NCBI GenBank assembly: GCA_035578155.1 | Contig: JAPWDM010000008.1 | Coordinates: forward strand, 1,746,001 to 1,810,000 | DNA from: Brachynemurus nebulosus | Taxonomy: Eukaryota > Arthropoda > Insecta > Neuroptera > Myrmeleontidae | Length of the DNA: 64,000 nucleotides | Reading direction: 5' to 3' | Shown here: positions 23,284 to 33,959 of the stretch, in pieces | Layout: every line of letters begins with the position of its first letter | Numbering within the stretch: the stretch's first letter is position 1 | The notes under the pieces: model-generated | The model's input: the letters and a program-made list of their open reading frames with translations, nothing else | Told to the model about the DNA's origin: nothing | Database searches by the model: none | Translations under genes and position numbers: made by a program

Positions 23284-23440
23284 AAAATTGTCAAGTGCGT
23301 GGTAAACACGCATTATGCCATCTTTTATATGTCATCGAAGATGACGTAATAATATCGTTGTGTGATTGAATTGAACACGTGATTGAATAATTATTGAGTT
23401 GTACATCCATATTGAATAAACGCCAGAGGGCTGTAGAGTT
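23284..23440 (+). mobile_element. Dispersed repeat G, copy 1 (diverged)
   Basis: It has GTCAAGTGCGTGGTAAACAC, GTCATCGAAGATGACG and ATTGAATAAACGCCAGAGGG. It is related to copies at 24759-24946, 38018-38228 and 42293-42468. One end carries a small hairpin (GTGCGTG..CACGCAC). Confidence 0.6.
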
Positions 23441-23477
23441 AACAACTATAGAGTTAACAAACAACTATAGAGATAAC

Positions 23478-23964
23478 AATACCCCTGTCGCAGCATCCTG
23501 CATAACATAGCGAATTTCCATTTACAAAAGTACGTTTTTCTCGGAAACTAGTTGATATACATAGAGTAATTGTAAATAAAAGAAACCTTCTTTATGTGAT
23601 TTTTCCGCCAAATTTTTTTCACGAAAAATGTCCAAAACCCTGTAAACGTTTTCACGAAATTTCTTAAAAATAAGATGTTTCGTTCTTGAGTTATCGTGCG
23701 GACACATTTATATATATGTTTACTAAGTGTCCGCACGATAACTCAAGAACGAAACATCTTATTTTTAAGAAATTTCGTGAAAACATTTACGGGGTTTTGG
23801 ACATTTTTCGTGAAAAAAATTTTGCAGAATGAGGCGGAAAAATCACATAAAGAAGGTTTTTTTTATTTACAATTACTCTATGTATATCAACTAGTTTCCG
23901 AGAAAAACGTACTTTTGTAAATGGAAATTCGCTATGTTATGCAGGATGCTGCGACAGGGGTATT
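23478..23964. mobile_element. Foldback element FB, copy 1
   Basis: The left arm starts AATACCCCTGTCGCAGCATC and the right arm ends with its complement, GATGCTGCGACAGGGGTATT. Arms of about 230 bp are almost perfectly complementary around a short loop (23706-23726, with TATATATATG). Its terminal 45 bp (CTGCATAACATAGCGAATTT) are shared with one end of the Z elements. No protein-coding capacity. Confidence 0.88.
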
Positions 23965-23967
23965 TTA

Positions 23968-24410
23968 TTACTCATGCGAGAGTAGTACTAACTTGGCGCA
24001 CACATTTCCATACGCAAAATAGCTGTTTGTCCACTGTACTCTTCCCGCATAATTTTTTGCGTGTGGAAAGTAATTTTCCACAGGCAAATTGAAAATAAAA
24101 CACGCAAAATTTAATCAAAACACGCAAAGCCACCTCTTAATTATTCATTTAATAAATATTTCATAATTATTTCTACAGAAACCACTAACAAAGTAATTTA
24201 AACGATATTTAATTCAGAAAAAAAAGACGAACACTTAAAAATATTATTTTAAAAAGTAATAAAAATGTCAAAAATAGTGATAATAATAGAAAAAAGTATG
24301 TGAAATTCGTAATAAAAAATAGTATGTGCAACTCGTGCGGGATTGTCGATTGTCGTGGGCAATCGACAATTTCCCGCACTTATTGCACAATATACTATTC
24401 TTTTAAGAAA
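23968..24410 (-). mobile_element. Dispersed repeat E1, copy 2
   Basis: Reverse complement of 49628-50110: the shared blocks are AGTACTAACTTGGCGCACAC, ACACGCAAAGCC and CACTTATTGCACAATATACT. The stem-loop core near 24340 is shorter here than at 49,670. Confidence 0.75.
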
Positions 24411-24758
24411 AAGAAAGATATGAAATATCTTTACAATATACATATTAATCACATAAAAGTGAAAAATCATGTAGATAGATAATTTTTTAGTTTCCATTGT
24501 TTGAACTCCAATAAATAATTCAGAAAAATTGTTAAATTAGTCGTCTTTAGTCATTTGAAAAAAAAAATTAATCATTCAATCAATCAATAGCTGAAAAATT
24601 ACTTTTTTAAAAATTAAATAATGATAGTTAGGATCACAGAACACTAGTTAGGATGAATTAACATAATAAATAGCTGTCTTTTATTATCAATTTTCATTAA
24701 AATTTTGTTTTATTGTTTTTCTTTGATACTATCACATACCCCATTAGCAGATAAAAAA

Positions 24759-24946
24759 ATTCGTCAAGTGCGTGTTTTTGACACGCACTAAGTAATGTCA
24801 CCTCAATGAAAGTGTTAATTTATGATTTTTTGGCTCGTTTTGCCCTCTTGCGTTTATTCAATATATGCATGTACAACTCTATAATAATGTTTCCCCCACT
24901 ATGATCACACAACAAAATTAATATGCCATCCTTCGGTGTCATAAAA
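24759..24946 (+). mobile_element. Dispersed repeat G, copy 2
   Basis: TCGTCAAGTGCGTGTTTTTG leads into GACACGCACTAAGTAATGTC, a terminal hairpin. The element ends GGTGTCATAAAAA. Its insertion is shown by comparison with genes D and E, where AGCAGATAAAAAAA is joined directly to GTACGGGG. Confidence 0.75.
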
Positions 24947-25018
24947 AGTACGGGGTCAGGACTTAATTTTGCTTCATTTGTTGCATTTATTTGATGACAT
25001 CAGACCAATTTTAATTAA

Positions 25019-25462
25019 CACTTTCAGTCCTACGACTTCGGCATCCGAAACCAAACAAAACATCCCCAGAGGCCGACCGCAATCAATAATTAATTGATTA
25101 GTTGGTTACGCATTATGTGTGCGATGTTTATCATCATTCATCACACGGATGTGTTCCTACTCACACAAATACATACCAACACACACTACTCTTTTGGTTT
25201 CTATGTATAAAAAATTTTAAGATAAACAAAAAATACATAAAAATAAGATTTAAATTTTTAAATAAAATTGATTTGAATGTATGTACGTATCACGTACGTG
25301 TGTTTACAGTTTTACACATATATGTATGTTGAACTGTGTTGAATCTATTCAGTGTTTGAATTATTTTATTTTATATATTTGTTTATATAAAGTTTTTTTT
25401 TTTTTTTAAATATTGCCGACTTCCGGGGAAGTTTAGTATGAAAGTGCTAGGGTCTCATAGTG
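25019..25462. mobile_element. TTAA-flanked MITE upstream of gene B
   Basis: 444 bp between TTAA at 25015-25018 and 25463-25466. The empty site is present upstream of D and E (CCAATTTTAATTAATTT). The ends CACTTTCAGTCC and CATAGTG are shared with the Toll-intron copy at 4214-6382. Piggybac- or Kolobok-like by target. Confidence 0.85.
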
Positions 25463-25695
25463 TTAATTTGACCGTATGGTTTTTTTATGCAGTCACTACA
25501 CTTCGTCGAAGTAGGTTGAAGTTCCTCGCTGAAGTTGGCTGAGGCGTTATAAAAAAAACCACGAGAATCCACGAAGTGACCTTTTAGATTCTCGTACTCG
25601 GTCACTTGGCGAGAATTAGAGCCTGCTTTAAAATTCTGTAAAACTATTGCTGGCCTCTGGGGGATTGCATTAATTCCCGAATTATCTAGTGTCAT

Positions 25696-26081
25696 CACTG
25701 GGAAGCAGAGACAACATACCTATCTCTATACTACTGGAATCAGTGTAACCAGTAAGAGATAGAAAATATGTTATATACGTGCACTGGTTTACTTTGTATT
25801 TGTGCGTTATTTTGTATTTGTGTGAGTAATCAGAGATGGTAGTGGCTGTTACGTGACCGTGCTTCACATACATATCTATGATATCACAACGAATGTATGT
25901 GGCTCCGTGTGGGGATATAACAATGCCAACAACAATCAAATCAATTGTCTTGTGATTGATCTACATCGTGACCACTCATCGACTGCTACTAAGAGTGTGA
26001 CTACTAAGTAGCCTAACGTGTACAGAAGTGCACACTGCAGATTTCATGATAGAGATAGTTGCTGTACCTCTGTACTCTGTG
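25696..26081 (+). mobile_element. hAT-type MITE M1, copy 3
   Basis: 386 bp, CACTGGGAAGCAGAG to CTCTGTACTCTGTG, flanked by AGTGTCAT and AGGGTCAT (7 of 8 identical). It landed in the conserved TCTAGTGTCAT motif just upstream of the gene B leader. The same motif is intact before D, E and F. Confidence 0.85.
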
Positions 26082-26084
26082 AGG

Positions 26085-26178
26085 GTCATGATTACCAACG
26101 TGCTACCAACTTAAATTATTAGTAATTAAATGTCAAAATTGTGGAAACAATTGAATTTTCGAAAAAAATAAAAATAAA
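26085..26178 (+). promoter_or_regulatory. Leader of zinc-finger gene B
   Basis: It contains TCATGATTACCAACGTGCTA, CTTAAATTATTAGTAATTAA and GTGGAAACAATTGAATTTTC, then an A-rich run to the ATG at 26179. It is conserved with C to F, so it is probably functional 5' UTR or promoter sequence. Confidence 0.55.
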
Positions 26179-28279
26179 ATGGAAGATAAAGGTTCTACAA
26201 TTACCGAAACATTTTCTGTTAAAATGAAAGAAGAGGAAAATTTACAAAATGAAGACAATTCATTTTCAAATACAACAAAAACGGAATTGTTTGATTCTTT
26301 GTATAATGAAAATGAAATCAAATTAGAATTAAAAGAAAGTAATAATAGTGATGATTTAATAAATTTGAAAAGTTTACACACAGAAATTAAATTAGAAGGC
26401 AAGACTATGATAAGTACGGCGCCAAGATTTGATGACACTTCCTTATAGAACTTGACAAAATAAAACGAAAAACAAGAATACAATTTTTTGAGATTTCGCT
26501 TCGTTTTCGAGTTAAACTTGTTTTTGAATTCCAATATATTGTATGTATGGGATGTGGGCACGAGTACGATATCCGAGGCGACAAAATTTGACAAACGGAT
26601 CTGATAGATTTTTGCATTCTAAGCAAAAAATAAAGAGTAAAAAATTTTGAAATTCACCCTAGTTTTCGAGATATCGATCGTTAAACTTGTATTTAAGTTG
26701 TCTGAAATCCGGATGTATTGTATTTGTGTATGGTGTAATATTTTGGTGAAATATATTTATATCAAAAATTGAAGTTTATTGTCAAAACTGGCCTAACCTT
26801 CGGACAAAGGGTAACCTTAACTAACCTCACCACTTTGTTTTTATATCAAAAATCGAAGTTTATTGTCATAACTAGCCTAACTTTCGGGCAAAGGGTAACC
26901 TTAAATACAAGTTTAACGATCAATATCTCGAGAACGAAGCGAGATCTCGAAAAATTTTATTCTTATTTTTCGTTTTATTTTGTCAAGTTCTATAAGGAAG
27001 TATCATCAAATCTTGGCGCCGTACTAATCGTAGTATCCCCAATTAGAAGATGACGAAGAGGATATGTTAACGGAAAACAGCGTTTTATTTGGTGAACCGT
27101 CAGAAATATGTAACACACAGAGTGTAGCTGAGCACACACATCAAAATATACATACAGGAAAAAAACAATTCAAATGTAACACATGTTTTAAAACATTTTC
27201 TCAGTCAAGTGATTTGAAAAAACATGAAAGAACACAAAGGGGTGAAAAACCATTCAAATGTAACACATGTTTTAAAACATTTTATCAGTCAGGTAATTTA
27301 AAAAAACATGAAAGGACACATACAAGAGAAAAACCATTTAAATGTAACACATGTTTTAAAATATTTTCTCAGTCAAGTAATTTAAAAACACATGAAAGGA
27401 CCCATACAAGAGAAAAACCATTCAAGTGTGATATATGTTTTAAAACATTTTCGCGGTCAAGTAATTTAAAAACACATCAAAGAACACATACGGGAGAGAA
27501 ACCATTCAAATGTGATATATGTTTTAAAATATTTTCCCAGTCAAGTCATTTGAATGAACATAAAAGAACACATACAGGACAGAAACCATTCAAATGTGAA
27601 ACATGTTTTAAAACATTTTCTCACTCAAGTCATTTAAAAAGACATCAAACAATACATACAGGAAAAAAACCATACAAATGTAACACATGTTTTAAAACAT
27701 CTTCTCTGCCACATAATTTGAAGTCATATAAAAAAAACACATATAGGTGAAAAACCATTTGAATGTAATATATGTTTTAAAACCTTTTCACAGTCAAACA
27801 ATTTAAAAAGACATGAAAAAACACATACAGGAGAAAAACCATTTAAATGTAACACATGTTTTAAAACATTTTCTCAGTCAAGTGATTTGAAAAAACATGA
27901 AAGAACACATACGGGAGAGAAACCATTCAAATGTAACACATGTTTTAAAACATTTTCTCTCTTACATCATTTACAAAGCCATGAAAGAATACATACGGGA
28001 GAGAAACCATTTAAATGTGGTACATGTTTTAAAACATTTTCTCAGTCAAGTAATTTAAAAGCACATGAAAGAACACATTCAGGAGAAAAACCATTTAAAT
28101 GTGATGTATGTTTTAAAACATTTTCTCAGTCAAATAATTTAAAAAAACATAAAATTATACATAGAGGCGAGAAACTATTCAAATGTGGTACATGCTTTAA
28201 AACATTTTCTCGATCGCCCACTTTGAAGAGACACATCAAAAGATTGCATGTTTTAAGAAAAAGAAAAATAATTGAATGA
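26179..28279 (+). pseudogene. C2H2 zinc-finger gene B, broken by a MITE and a frameshift
   Basis: Paralog of C to F. The N-terminal module (26179-26397) is intact up to HTEIKLE. A 643-bp MITE (26398-27040) then interrupts it with stops from 26446. The frame resumes after the repeated 8-bp target at 27049 (DDEEDMLTENSVLFGE) and runs through six fingers and part of a seventh to 27750. An extra A in the A-run 27730-27737 (eight here, seven at the same place in gene D) shifts the frame. The remaining six fingers continue to 28279, so 13 finger units are recognisable. The first finger has HERTQ instead of HERTH, losing a zinc ligand, and the seventh has SYKK for SHKK. Two separate partial proteins could still be made (from the ATG at 26179, or at 27064). 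A sequencing error in the A-run is possible; the MITE is not an error. Confidence 0.88.
26398..27040. mobile_element. MITE inserted in the coding region of gene B
   Basis: Flanked by the 8-bp duplication AATTAGAA (26390-26397, 27041-27048); the empty site is intact in C to F. The terminal inverted repeats exceed 70 bp: GGCAAGACTATGATAAGTAC on the left against GGGGATACTACGATTAGTAC on the right, then GGCGCCAAGATTTGATGA. Ends starting GG with an 8-bp duplication fit Merlin- or hAT-like elements; I cannot decide. Internal duplicated blocks GGGCAAAGGGTAACCTTAA occur twice. Confidence 0.9.
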
Positions 28280-28985
28280 AAAGTCCATGTATATGTTTGC
28301 CAGCCGTCCCGAATTTTTCGGCCCGTCCTGTTTCTGGAGAAAATTTAAACCATAGAGCAACTAGAGAGAAAATACATATTTTTATACTACTGGAACCTGT
28401 GTAACCACTTGAGATAGAAAATATGTTGTATACGTGCACGGTGTTTACTTTGTATTTGTGCGGTAAACTCTGTTTGTGTGAGTGGTGATAGCCGTCACGT
28501 GACCTTTGGTTCGCATACATGTATGTGATGTGTGTGATACCACAACGCTACTTGTGCCGGTTCAACAATCAAATTTATTGTTGTTTGACTGACTTACACT
28601 GAGCGACGGGTACTGAGCAACTGACACTAAGCAGCCTAAGATGCACATACTTGCACATAAGTGATTGCAGAAAAGAGACAGTTATATTCGTTCTATTTGT
28701 TCTGTGATTTAAACCGTCCCGCCAAGAGACGTCTATTGTTCCGGAAGTCGACGGAATTGAAAGTTTCCATTTGAAAGATGCTTATTGATTGTTCATATTA
28801 AAAAGTATTTGCTGATTTTTCGATGATTTTGTATTTGTTTCGTTTAAGTAATTTCATTTAACTAGTTTTTATGAATTCGGTAGATTTGTAATTTTTTTAA
28901 ATAGATAAATATTTACTGTTCGAAAGTTTACTTTGTGAAAATCTTTATTAAGAAAAATAAATCGTTTATTTTGTTACTTTTCATT
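28280..28985 (+). other. 3' UTR of gene B, interrupted by a MITE
   Basis: It is collinear with the other 3' UTRs but split at GGAGAAAATTTAAAC by the M1 copy at 28351-28706. The polyadenylation signal AATAAA at 28956-28961 is kept. Confidence 0.7.
28351..28706 (+). mobile_element. hAT-type MITE M1, copy 4
   Basis: 356 bp, CATAGAGCAACTAGAG to TTTGTTCTGTG, with a perfect 8-bp duplication ATTTAAAC (28343-28350, 28707-28714). The empty site exists in the 3' UTR of A, C and E. The termini CA..TG with 8-bp duplication define the family as hAT-like. Confidence 0.92.
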
Positions 28986-29017
28986 CACTGATATAAATAG
29001 TTATTTGTGTATAAAGA

Positions 29018-29105
29018 GCGCAAAATGATACATTGCCGCTCGATTGAGAATGTTGACGCGCGACGCCGCCAGGCGGAGCGCGTTATTCTCATGAGCGCTT
29101 CATTT
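29018..29105. repeat. GC-rich island with inverted repeat
   Basis: GAGAATGTTGACGCGCGACG pairs imperfectly with GGAGCGCGTTATTCTC around GCCGCCAGGC. It is strikingly GC-rich against the AT-rich surroundings. A looser GAGCGC-rich island lies at 31330-31480. Probably a transposon remnant. Confidence 0.5.
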
Positions 29106-29316
29106 AGTCATTGTGTGCTCGAATTACACACAAAATTTTTTCTACAATCTTATAAAAAATTTTTTTTATTTAAAAGATACTTGAAAAAATAATAATGGAC
29201 GTTAATATTTACTTTAATATTATAATTTTTGCAGCTTCAGAAATATCTGGAGGTGTACTTGAGAAATCACTGTCACTATTACATATTTCCATCATATATG
29301 TACATATATTTTTAAA

Positions 29317-29892
29317 CTAGCCGTACCCGCGACGTCGTTCGCGCAAAACATTGTTATAAACTCAATGAGAAATATGTAATTGTAATAATTATACAGAACT
29401 TGCAAAAAATAATAATTTTTGTGTAATACATGCACATGCTCAAAATGGTTTTTCTATGTTCCCGTGGGAATGGGGAATTTTCCCGGAGTAAAAAGTATCT
29501 TAAATGTTGACCCAAGTAATAGGTTATCACCATACCAAATTTCATAAAAATCCGTCCAGTAGTTTTTGCGTAATACATGCACATGAAGAAAATGGTTTTT
29601 CTATTTTCCCGTGGGAATGAGGCATTTTTCCGGAGTAAAAAGTATCTTAAATGTTGCCCTAGGCAATAAGTTATCACCACACCAAATTTTATTAAAATGC
29701 GTCCAACAGTTTTTGCTTAATGTGTGCACATGCTCAAAATGGTTTTTCCATTTTCCCGTGGAAATGAGAAATTTCCCCGGAGTAAAAAGTATCCTAGATG
29801 TTGACCCAGGTAATAAGTTATCATCATACCAAATTTCATTAAAATCCGTCTAATAGTTTTTGCGTTATGCGTGAACAGACAGACAGACAGAC
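29317..29892 (-). mobile_element. Dispersed repeat L, copy 1 (internal repeats of about 150 bp)
   Basis: It starts CTAGCCGTACCCGCGACGTC. Three to four tandem units follow, each with ATGGTTTTTCTATTTTCCCG, GGAGTAAAAAGTATCTTAAA and ACCAAATTTCATTAAAATCC. It ends in GAACAGACAGACAGACAG. This layout is common to retroelement-like dispersed repeats of arthropods. Copies: 33210-33641 and 50458-51683 in the opposite orientation. Confidence 0.75.
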
Positions 29893-29901
29893 AAAAATTC
29901 T

Positions 29902-30102
29902 AATACCCCTGTCGCAGCATCCTGCATAACATAGCGAATTTCCATTTACAAAAGTACGTTTTTCTCGGAAACTAGTTGATATAGAGTAACTGTAAATAAA
30001 AAAACCTTCTTTATGTGAATTTTCCGCCTCATTCCGCCAAATCTTTTTCACGAAAAATGTCCAAAACACCGTAAACGTTTTCACGAAATTTCACACTTAG
30101 TA

Positions 30103-30157
<55 letters not shown>

Positions 30158-30392
30158 GTGTTCGCACGATAACTCAAGAACGAAACATCTTATTTTTAAG
30201 AAATTTCGTGAAAACGTTAACAGTGTTTTGGACATTTTTCGTGAAAAAGATTTGGCGGAATGAGGCGGAAAATTCACATAAAGAAGATTTTTTTTATTTA
30301 CAATTACTCTATATCAATTAGTTTCCGAGAAAAACGTACTTTTGTAAATGGAAATTCGCTATGTTATGCAGGATGCTGCGACAGGGGTATTT
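29902..30392. mobile_element. Foldback element FB, copy 2
   Basis: Same ends as copy 1 (AATACCCCTGTCGCAGCATC and complement) and arms of about 200-235 bp. The loop is a (TA)n tract at 30108-30153 instead of a short spacer. The left arm lacks about 40 bp (the ACGATAACTCAAG segment) that the right arm keeps. No coding capacity. Confidence 0.88.
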
Positions 30393-30539
30393 TAGTTTCA
30401 GAATAAATCAATTTGGCACCAACAAACTCAAAAAATCATTTTATTTAAAAGCAATATTTTAAACAAATATGAGTCTCCACCCACCGCCGGAGGTTTCTAG
30501 AACCGCCCCGGTAGTGGATGGTGGGTCCAGAACTTGTTT

Positions 30540-30836
30540 TCTTATTTTCTCAAAAACTAGCTAACCTAGAATAATAGTTCAAAAACCTTTTTTATGTGAT
30601 TTTTTTCCGTCTTTGCAATGGTGTAAAAAAATGTGGCGAAAACTCTTAAATTATAGCAAATTTTGGCAAAAAACTAATTTTTTGCAAGAACAAAAACCAT
30701 GTTCCTGGCATCCGACGTGCTTGGCTGAAGAACTCATCCAAGATTTTTTGACTTTCAACGTTGTCACCAAATTTCGTAAAGCTAGCAGTTTTTCCTGAAG
30801 AGCTATCGTGCTGATACATATATACATACATAAACC

Positions 30837-30913
<77 letters not shown>

Positions 30914-31035
30914 TTTAGTGAATATTATTTTTGGGTTCTAGGGGCCTCAAAACAAATTTCTGCCATAGTCGCGGGCTGAACTTCCACCATGAGCAAGGCT
31001 GGAATAGCGAGTTTCCATTCTGGAAATTCGCTAAA
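30540..31035 (-). mobile_element. (TA)n-centred element Z, copy 2
   Basis: Reverse orientation to copy 1: GCAAGAACAAAAACCATGTT, GGCATCCGACGTG, a (TA)n run at 30851-30911, then GGGGCCTCAAAACAAATTTC and GGAAATTCGCTAAAA. The frame [20 protein letters not shown] is open here and in copies 1 and 3, but so is the opposite strand, so coding is not supported. Confidence 0.75.
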
Positions 31036-31634
31036 AATCGCCGTTTTGGTATCTACATCGATAACTATTTACAGTACCAGTACAATTTTCAAAAAATATT
31101 CCATGTACAGAAATGGTCTCGTTACTATTTTATTATATGTATAGATTTTTTATTCTAATTATCTATTAATTATAGTTATTTATTATTTTTAATTAATATT
31201 TTGCAGTTATTGTGAAATTTAATAAAATTAATATTTCACTTGATTACGATAAACATAATAATTTTAGAATCTGTTTATTTATTTGTTATCATAGAAAATA
31301 TAAACAACGCCTACCCGATTTGTAATTAAATATACGTTGTGAGCGAGCGACAAAGTATTACTTTTCCGCTTTAAAGCGCAAAGTAGAAATTTGTTGCTCG
31401 GCAACGAGAGTCTTCGGCAAATAGACATTTTGCGCTCTCTTCACAGAGCGCAAGAGCCTTCTTTCCACTATGATTGTAGAAAAAATATATTATGTATCAT
31501 ACAATAGATGGAGTACACATTTTTTTTTTTGAAGCAAAATCGCCATATTTGTTAACACCTTTTATAACCTACAACGTGTTGGTGGTAATGAACATTTTTT
31601 AATTTTCATGTGATTTTTGTTGTAATTTGTGACT
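31036..31634. other. No gene seen
   Basis: AT-rich spacer. 31330-31480 is a local GC-rich patch (GAGCGAGCGAC, GTTGCTCGGCAACGAGAG). 31485-31580 (CATACAATAGATGGAGTA, AAGCAAAATCGCCATATTTG) recurs near 37500, 49340 and 56045, so it is a dispersed repeat. Confidence 0.5.
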
Positions 31635-33185
31635 ATTGGCAGGGTGCGAAGTATATGGTGGGGATAATTAAATCGATTGCAGCGTGAGTATGGGAGAAAA
31701 CAGGCAATAATACCTGCTCGTATGTGTTTATAGTGTAACAAAAAATATTAAATAAAAATATTTACATTGATCCACTGTGATTATAAACGTAATTACCACT
31801 AATATGTCGTTCCTTATTTATCTGTCAACAGTATTAACATCTACACGTCAATCCATAAATACAGAATTACAAATATTTCAGGTATTTTAACTCACATGCA
31901 ATGATGTTTCATAAGGAGTTATTAATGTTTGTCTTATAATTATGACTGTACATTCAACTAAATGACTTATGCCAGCATTTCTTAATTTTCGAATTTCTCG
32001 GACGTGCTTCATCATCACCAGCAACTTTTTCCTCTGCATAGTCCGGGATTGGAAGGAAATACTGTCTTGATAATTATATCCATGTTAACGTGGAAAATTG
32101 TTTAATTTCTTTCTTAATACAACTATTATATTTCATCCAGTATTTTATACCCCAATTTGTTCAGATTTATTTATAAAAAAAAATAATTCTAAATAGCAAA
32201 TATTTGTATTCAGATTTTACGGTTTTTTTGAAAATATTTTTTTGCACGATCGTGTATTTTCATGCATTTACCGATGCTGTTGACAATGCTGGTAAGTTAC
32301 ATTTCTCGAACGTTTGTTTATATCCATGGAAACCAAAAAATAACAGTGCGGTAATTGAAATAGATCCGTGGTAAGTGAATAGGAGTGTGGTAAGTGAAAT
32401 TAGCTCAAAAGTGATTGTATTTATTTATTTATATTGAAATTAAAAGTACAATTTGAACAATTAGGAAAATAAATCGATTAATATGAAAATTTTCACTAGT
32501 TTGCACATTATTATTATTATTGTTGGCATTAATCTTCTTATTTTATTGACATTTCAAAAGGTCGTTCAATCATTAAAACTTTCTATGGTTTTCGTAATCT
32601 TGCTTTCATTTTACGAAAATAAATTTGCAGCCAAAAATAAAATGCTTCACCAATTTCATTATTCTCACTAATATTATAGTTTAACAAACTATTTTCCTCA
32701 ATTTTTTTAATAGAAAATTCAAAATAAAAATATACACGCCAGTGAAATATTGACACTTAATTTTTTATTTACAAATATAGTTGCCAATTGTCACTACAAA
32801 GATTCGTATTAGTTGTTATGAATATTTATAATATTTATTCATGGCATTCTATGTCATAACATAGAAATATAAATTTCACCTATATTATCCGAATTTTATT
32901 TTTTATTTAACATAATATTTTTATTCTTTGATTATTTTAAATCGATCGTGCAAAAAATATTATACAATACACGATGCGTTAAGTGCATTTACTGATCTCG
33001 AAAATTGCAAAAACTCGACCCTGCGGGTCTCGTTTTCAACATTTTCTCGATCAGTAAAAGCAACTTGCCGAACTTATATTGTAAAATACTATTATTTATT
33101 TCCACGGTTACCATTATTTATATTCGTTAATGAGCATGAAAAAATGTATATTATAGATGTCGTTGCCATCACGCACCCAGCCAAT
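31635..33185 (-). mobile_element. Dispersed repeat K, copy 2, interrupted
   Basis: Reverse complement of copy 1 at 14520-15215: blocks 31635-32115 (starts GGCAGGGTGCGAAGTA) and 33100-33185. The intervening 32235-32960 is bounded by TTTTTTTGCACGATCG and CGATCGTGCAAAAAATA, which are inverted to each other, so it is probably a separate insertion of about 0.75 kb with no coding capacity. Confidence 0.7.
32988..33058. repeat. 71-bp imperfect hairpin
   Basis: TTTACTGATC..CGAAAAT and ACTCGACCC pair with GGGTCTCGTTTT and ATTTTCTCGATCAGTAAA around a TGC loop. The size resembles a microRNA precursor, but no second copy or conserved mature sequence can be judged. Confidence 0.45.
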
Positions 33186-33209
33186 TCATCTATACATATA
33201 ATAAAACTG

Positions 33210-33641
33210 TAACTTTCTGTCTGTCTGTCTGTCTGTCTGTTCATGCAAAAGCTACTGATTGGATTTTAATGAAATTTCGCGTGATGATAACTTATTACCT
33301 GGGTCAACATCTAAGACACTTTTTATTCCGGGAAAATGTCTCATTCCCACGGGAAAATGGAAAAACTATACACATTACGTAAATTTACATATTTCATACT
33401 TTCATAATCATAACTATATAGTAACAAAATGTAATAATGTAAATAAATTGAATATTGAAGTTTGGAAATTTTTCTGAATTTGAAATCAAAGAAAATGTTT
33501 CTAATAGTGTACCAAAAAATACAATAAATACACAATTGTCAATTTGGAGACAATTTAATGCATTTTGTGTTGCAAGAAACTACAAATTGGAAAAAGAAAC
33601 TACTCAACGTTTCGCGTGAACAACGTCACGGGTACGACTAG
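33210..33641 (+). mobile_element. Dispersed repeat L, copy 2
   Basis: It starts with (CTGT)n and GTTCATGCAAAAGC, has one internal unit (GGGTCAACATCTAAGACACT, CATTCCCACGGGAAAATGG) and ends CGCGTGAACAACGTCACGGG..CTAG. Shorter than copies 1 and 3. Confidence 0.75.
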
Positions 33642-33959
33642 TTAATAAATATTCTAACAATATTTATAACAACAAATATAACATCTGTAAATATAAAAAC
33701 CATAGTTACCCGTGCGCAAAATGTTACTTTTAATACTTAATAGGCGTAGAAAAAATTAATTAAATTCAAATTAATTTCCGCAGTTATGTTTGTTGTTGTA
33801 ATAAGCGAATACATGTATAGTAATATGCATGTACCCTTCACTGGCATACATATACACTGCAGTCGTCTCCCTCCACGGACAGAATGTGATGTTGGTACAA
33901 ATACAACCGTACATCACACGCATACATTGATACGAAATTTATGTTGTAACATGTCGTGC

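Larger units (their letters stand above)
24580..25690. other. Duplicated upstream flank of gene B with two insertions
   Basis: The flank is paralogous to 39370-39700 (gene D) and 42660-43700 (gene E): GTTAGGATCACAGAACACTA, AGCAGATAAAAAAA, GTACGGGG.CAG and CTTCGTCGAAGTAGGTTGAA. Relative to those, this copy has repeat G at 24759-24946 and the TTAA element at 25019-25462. Confidence 0.75.
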
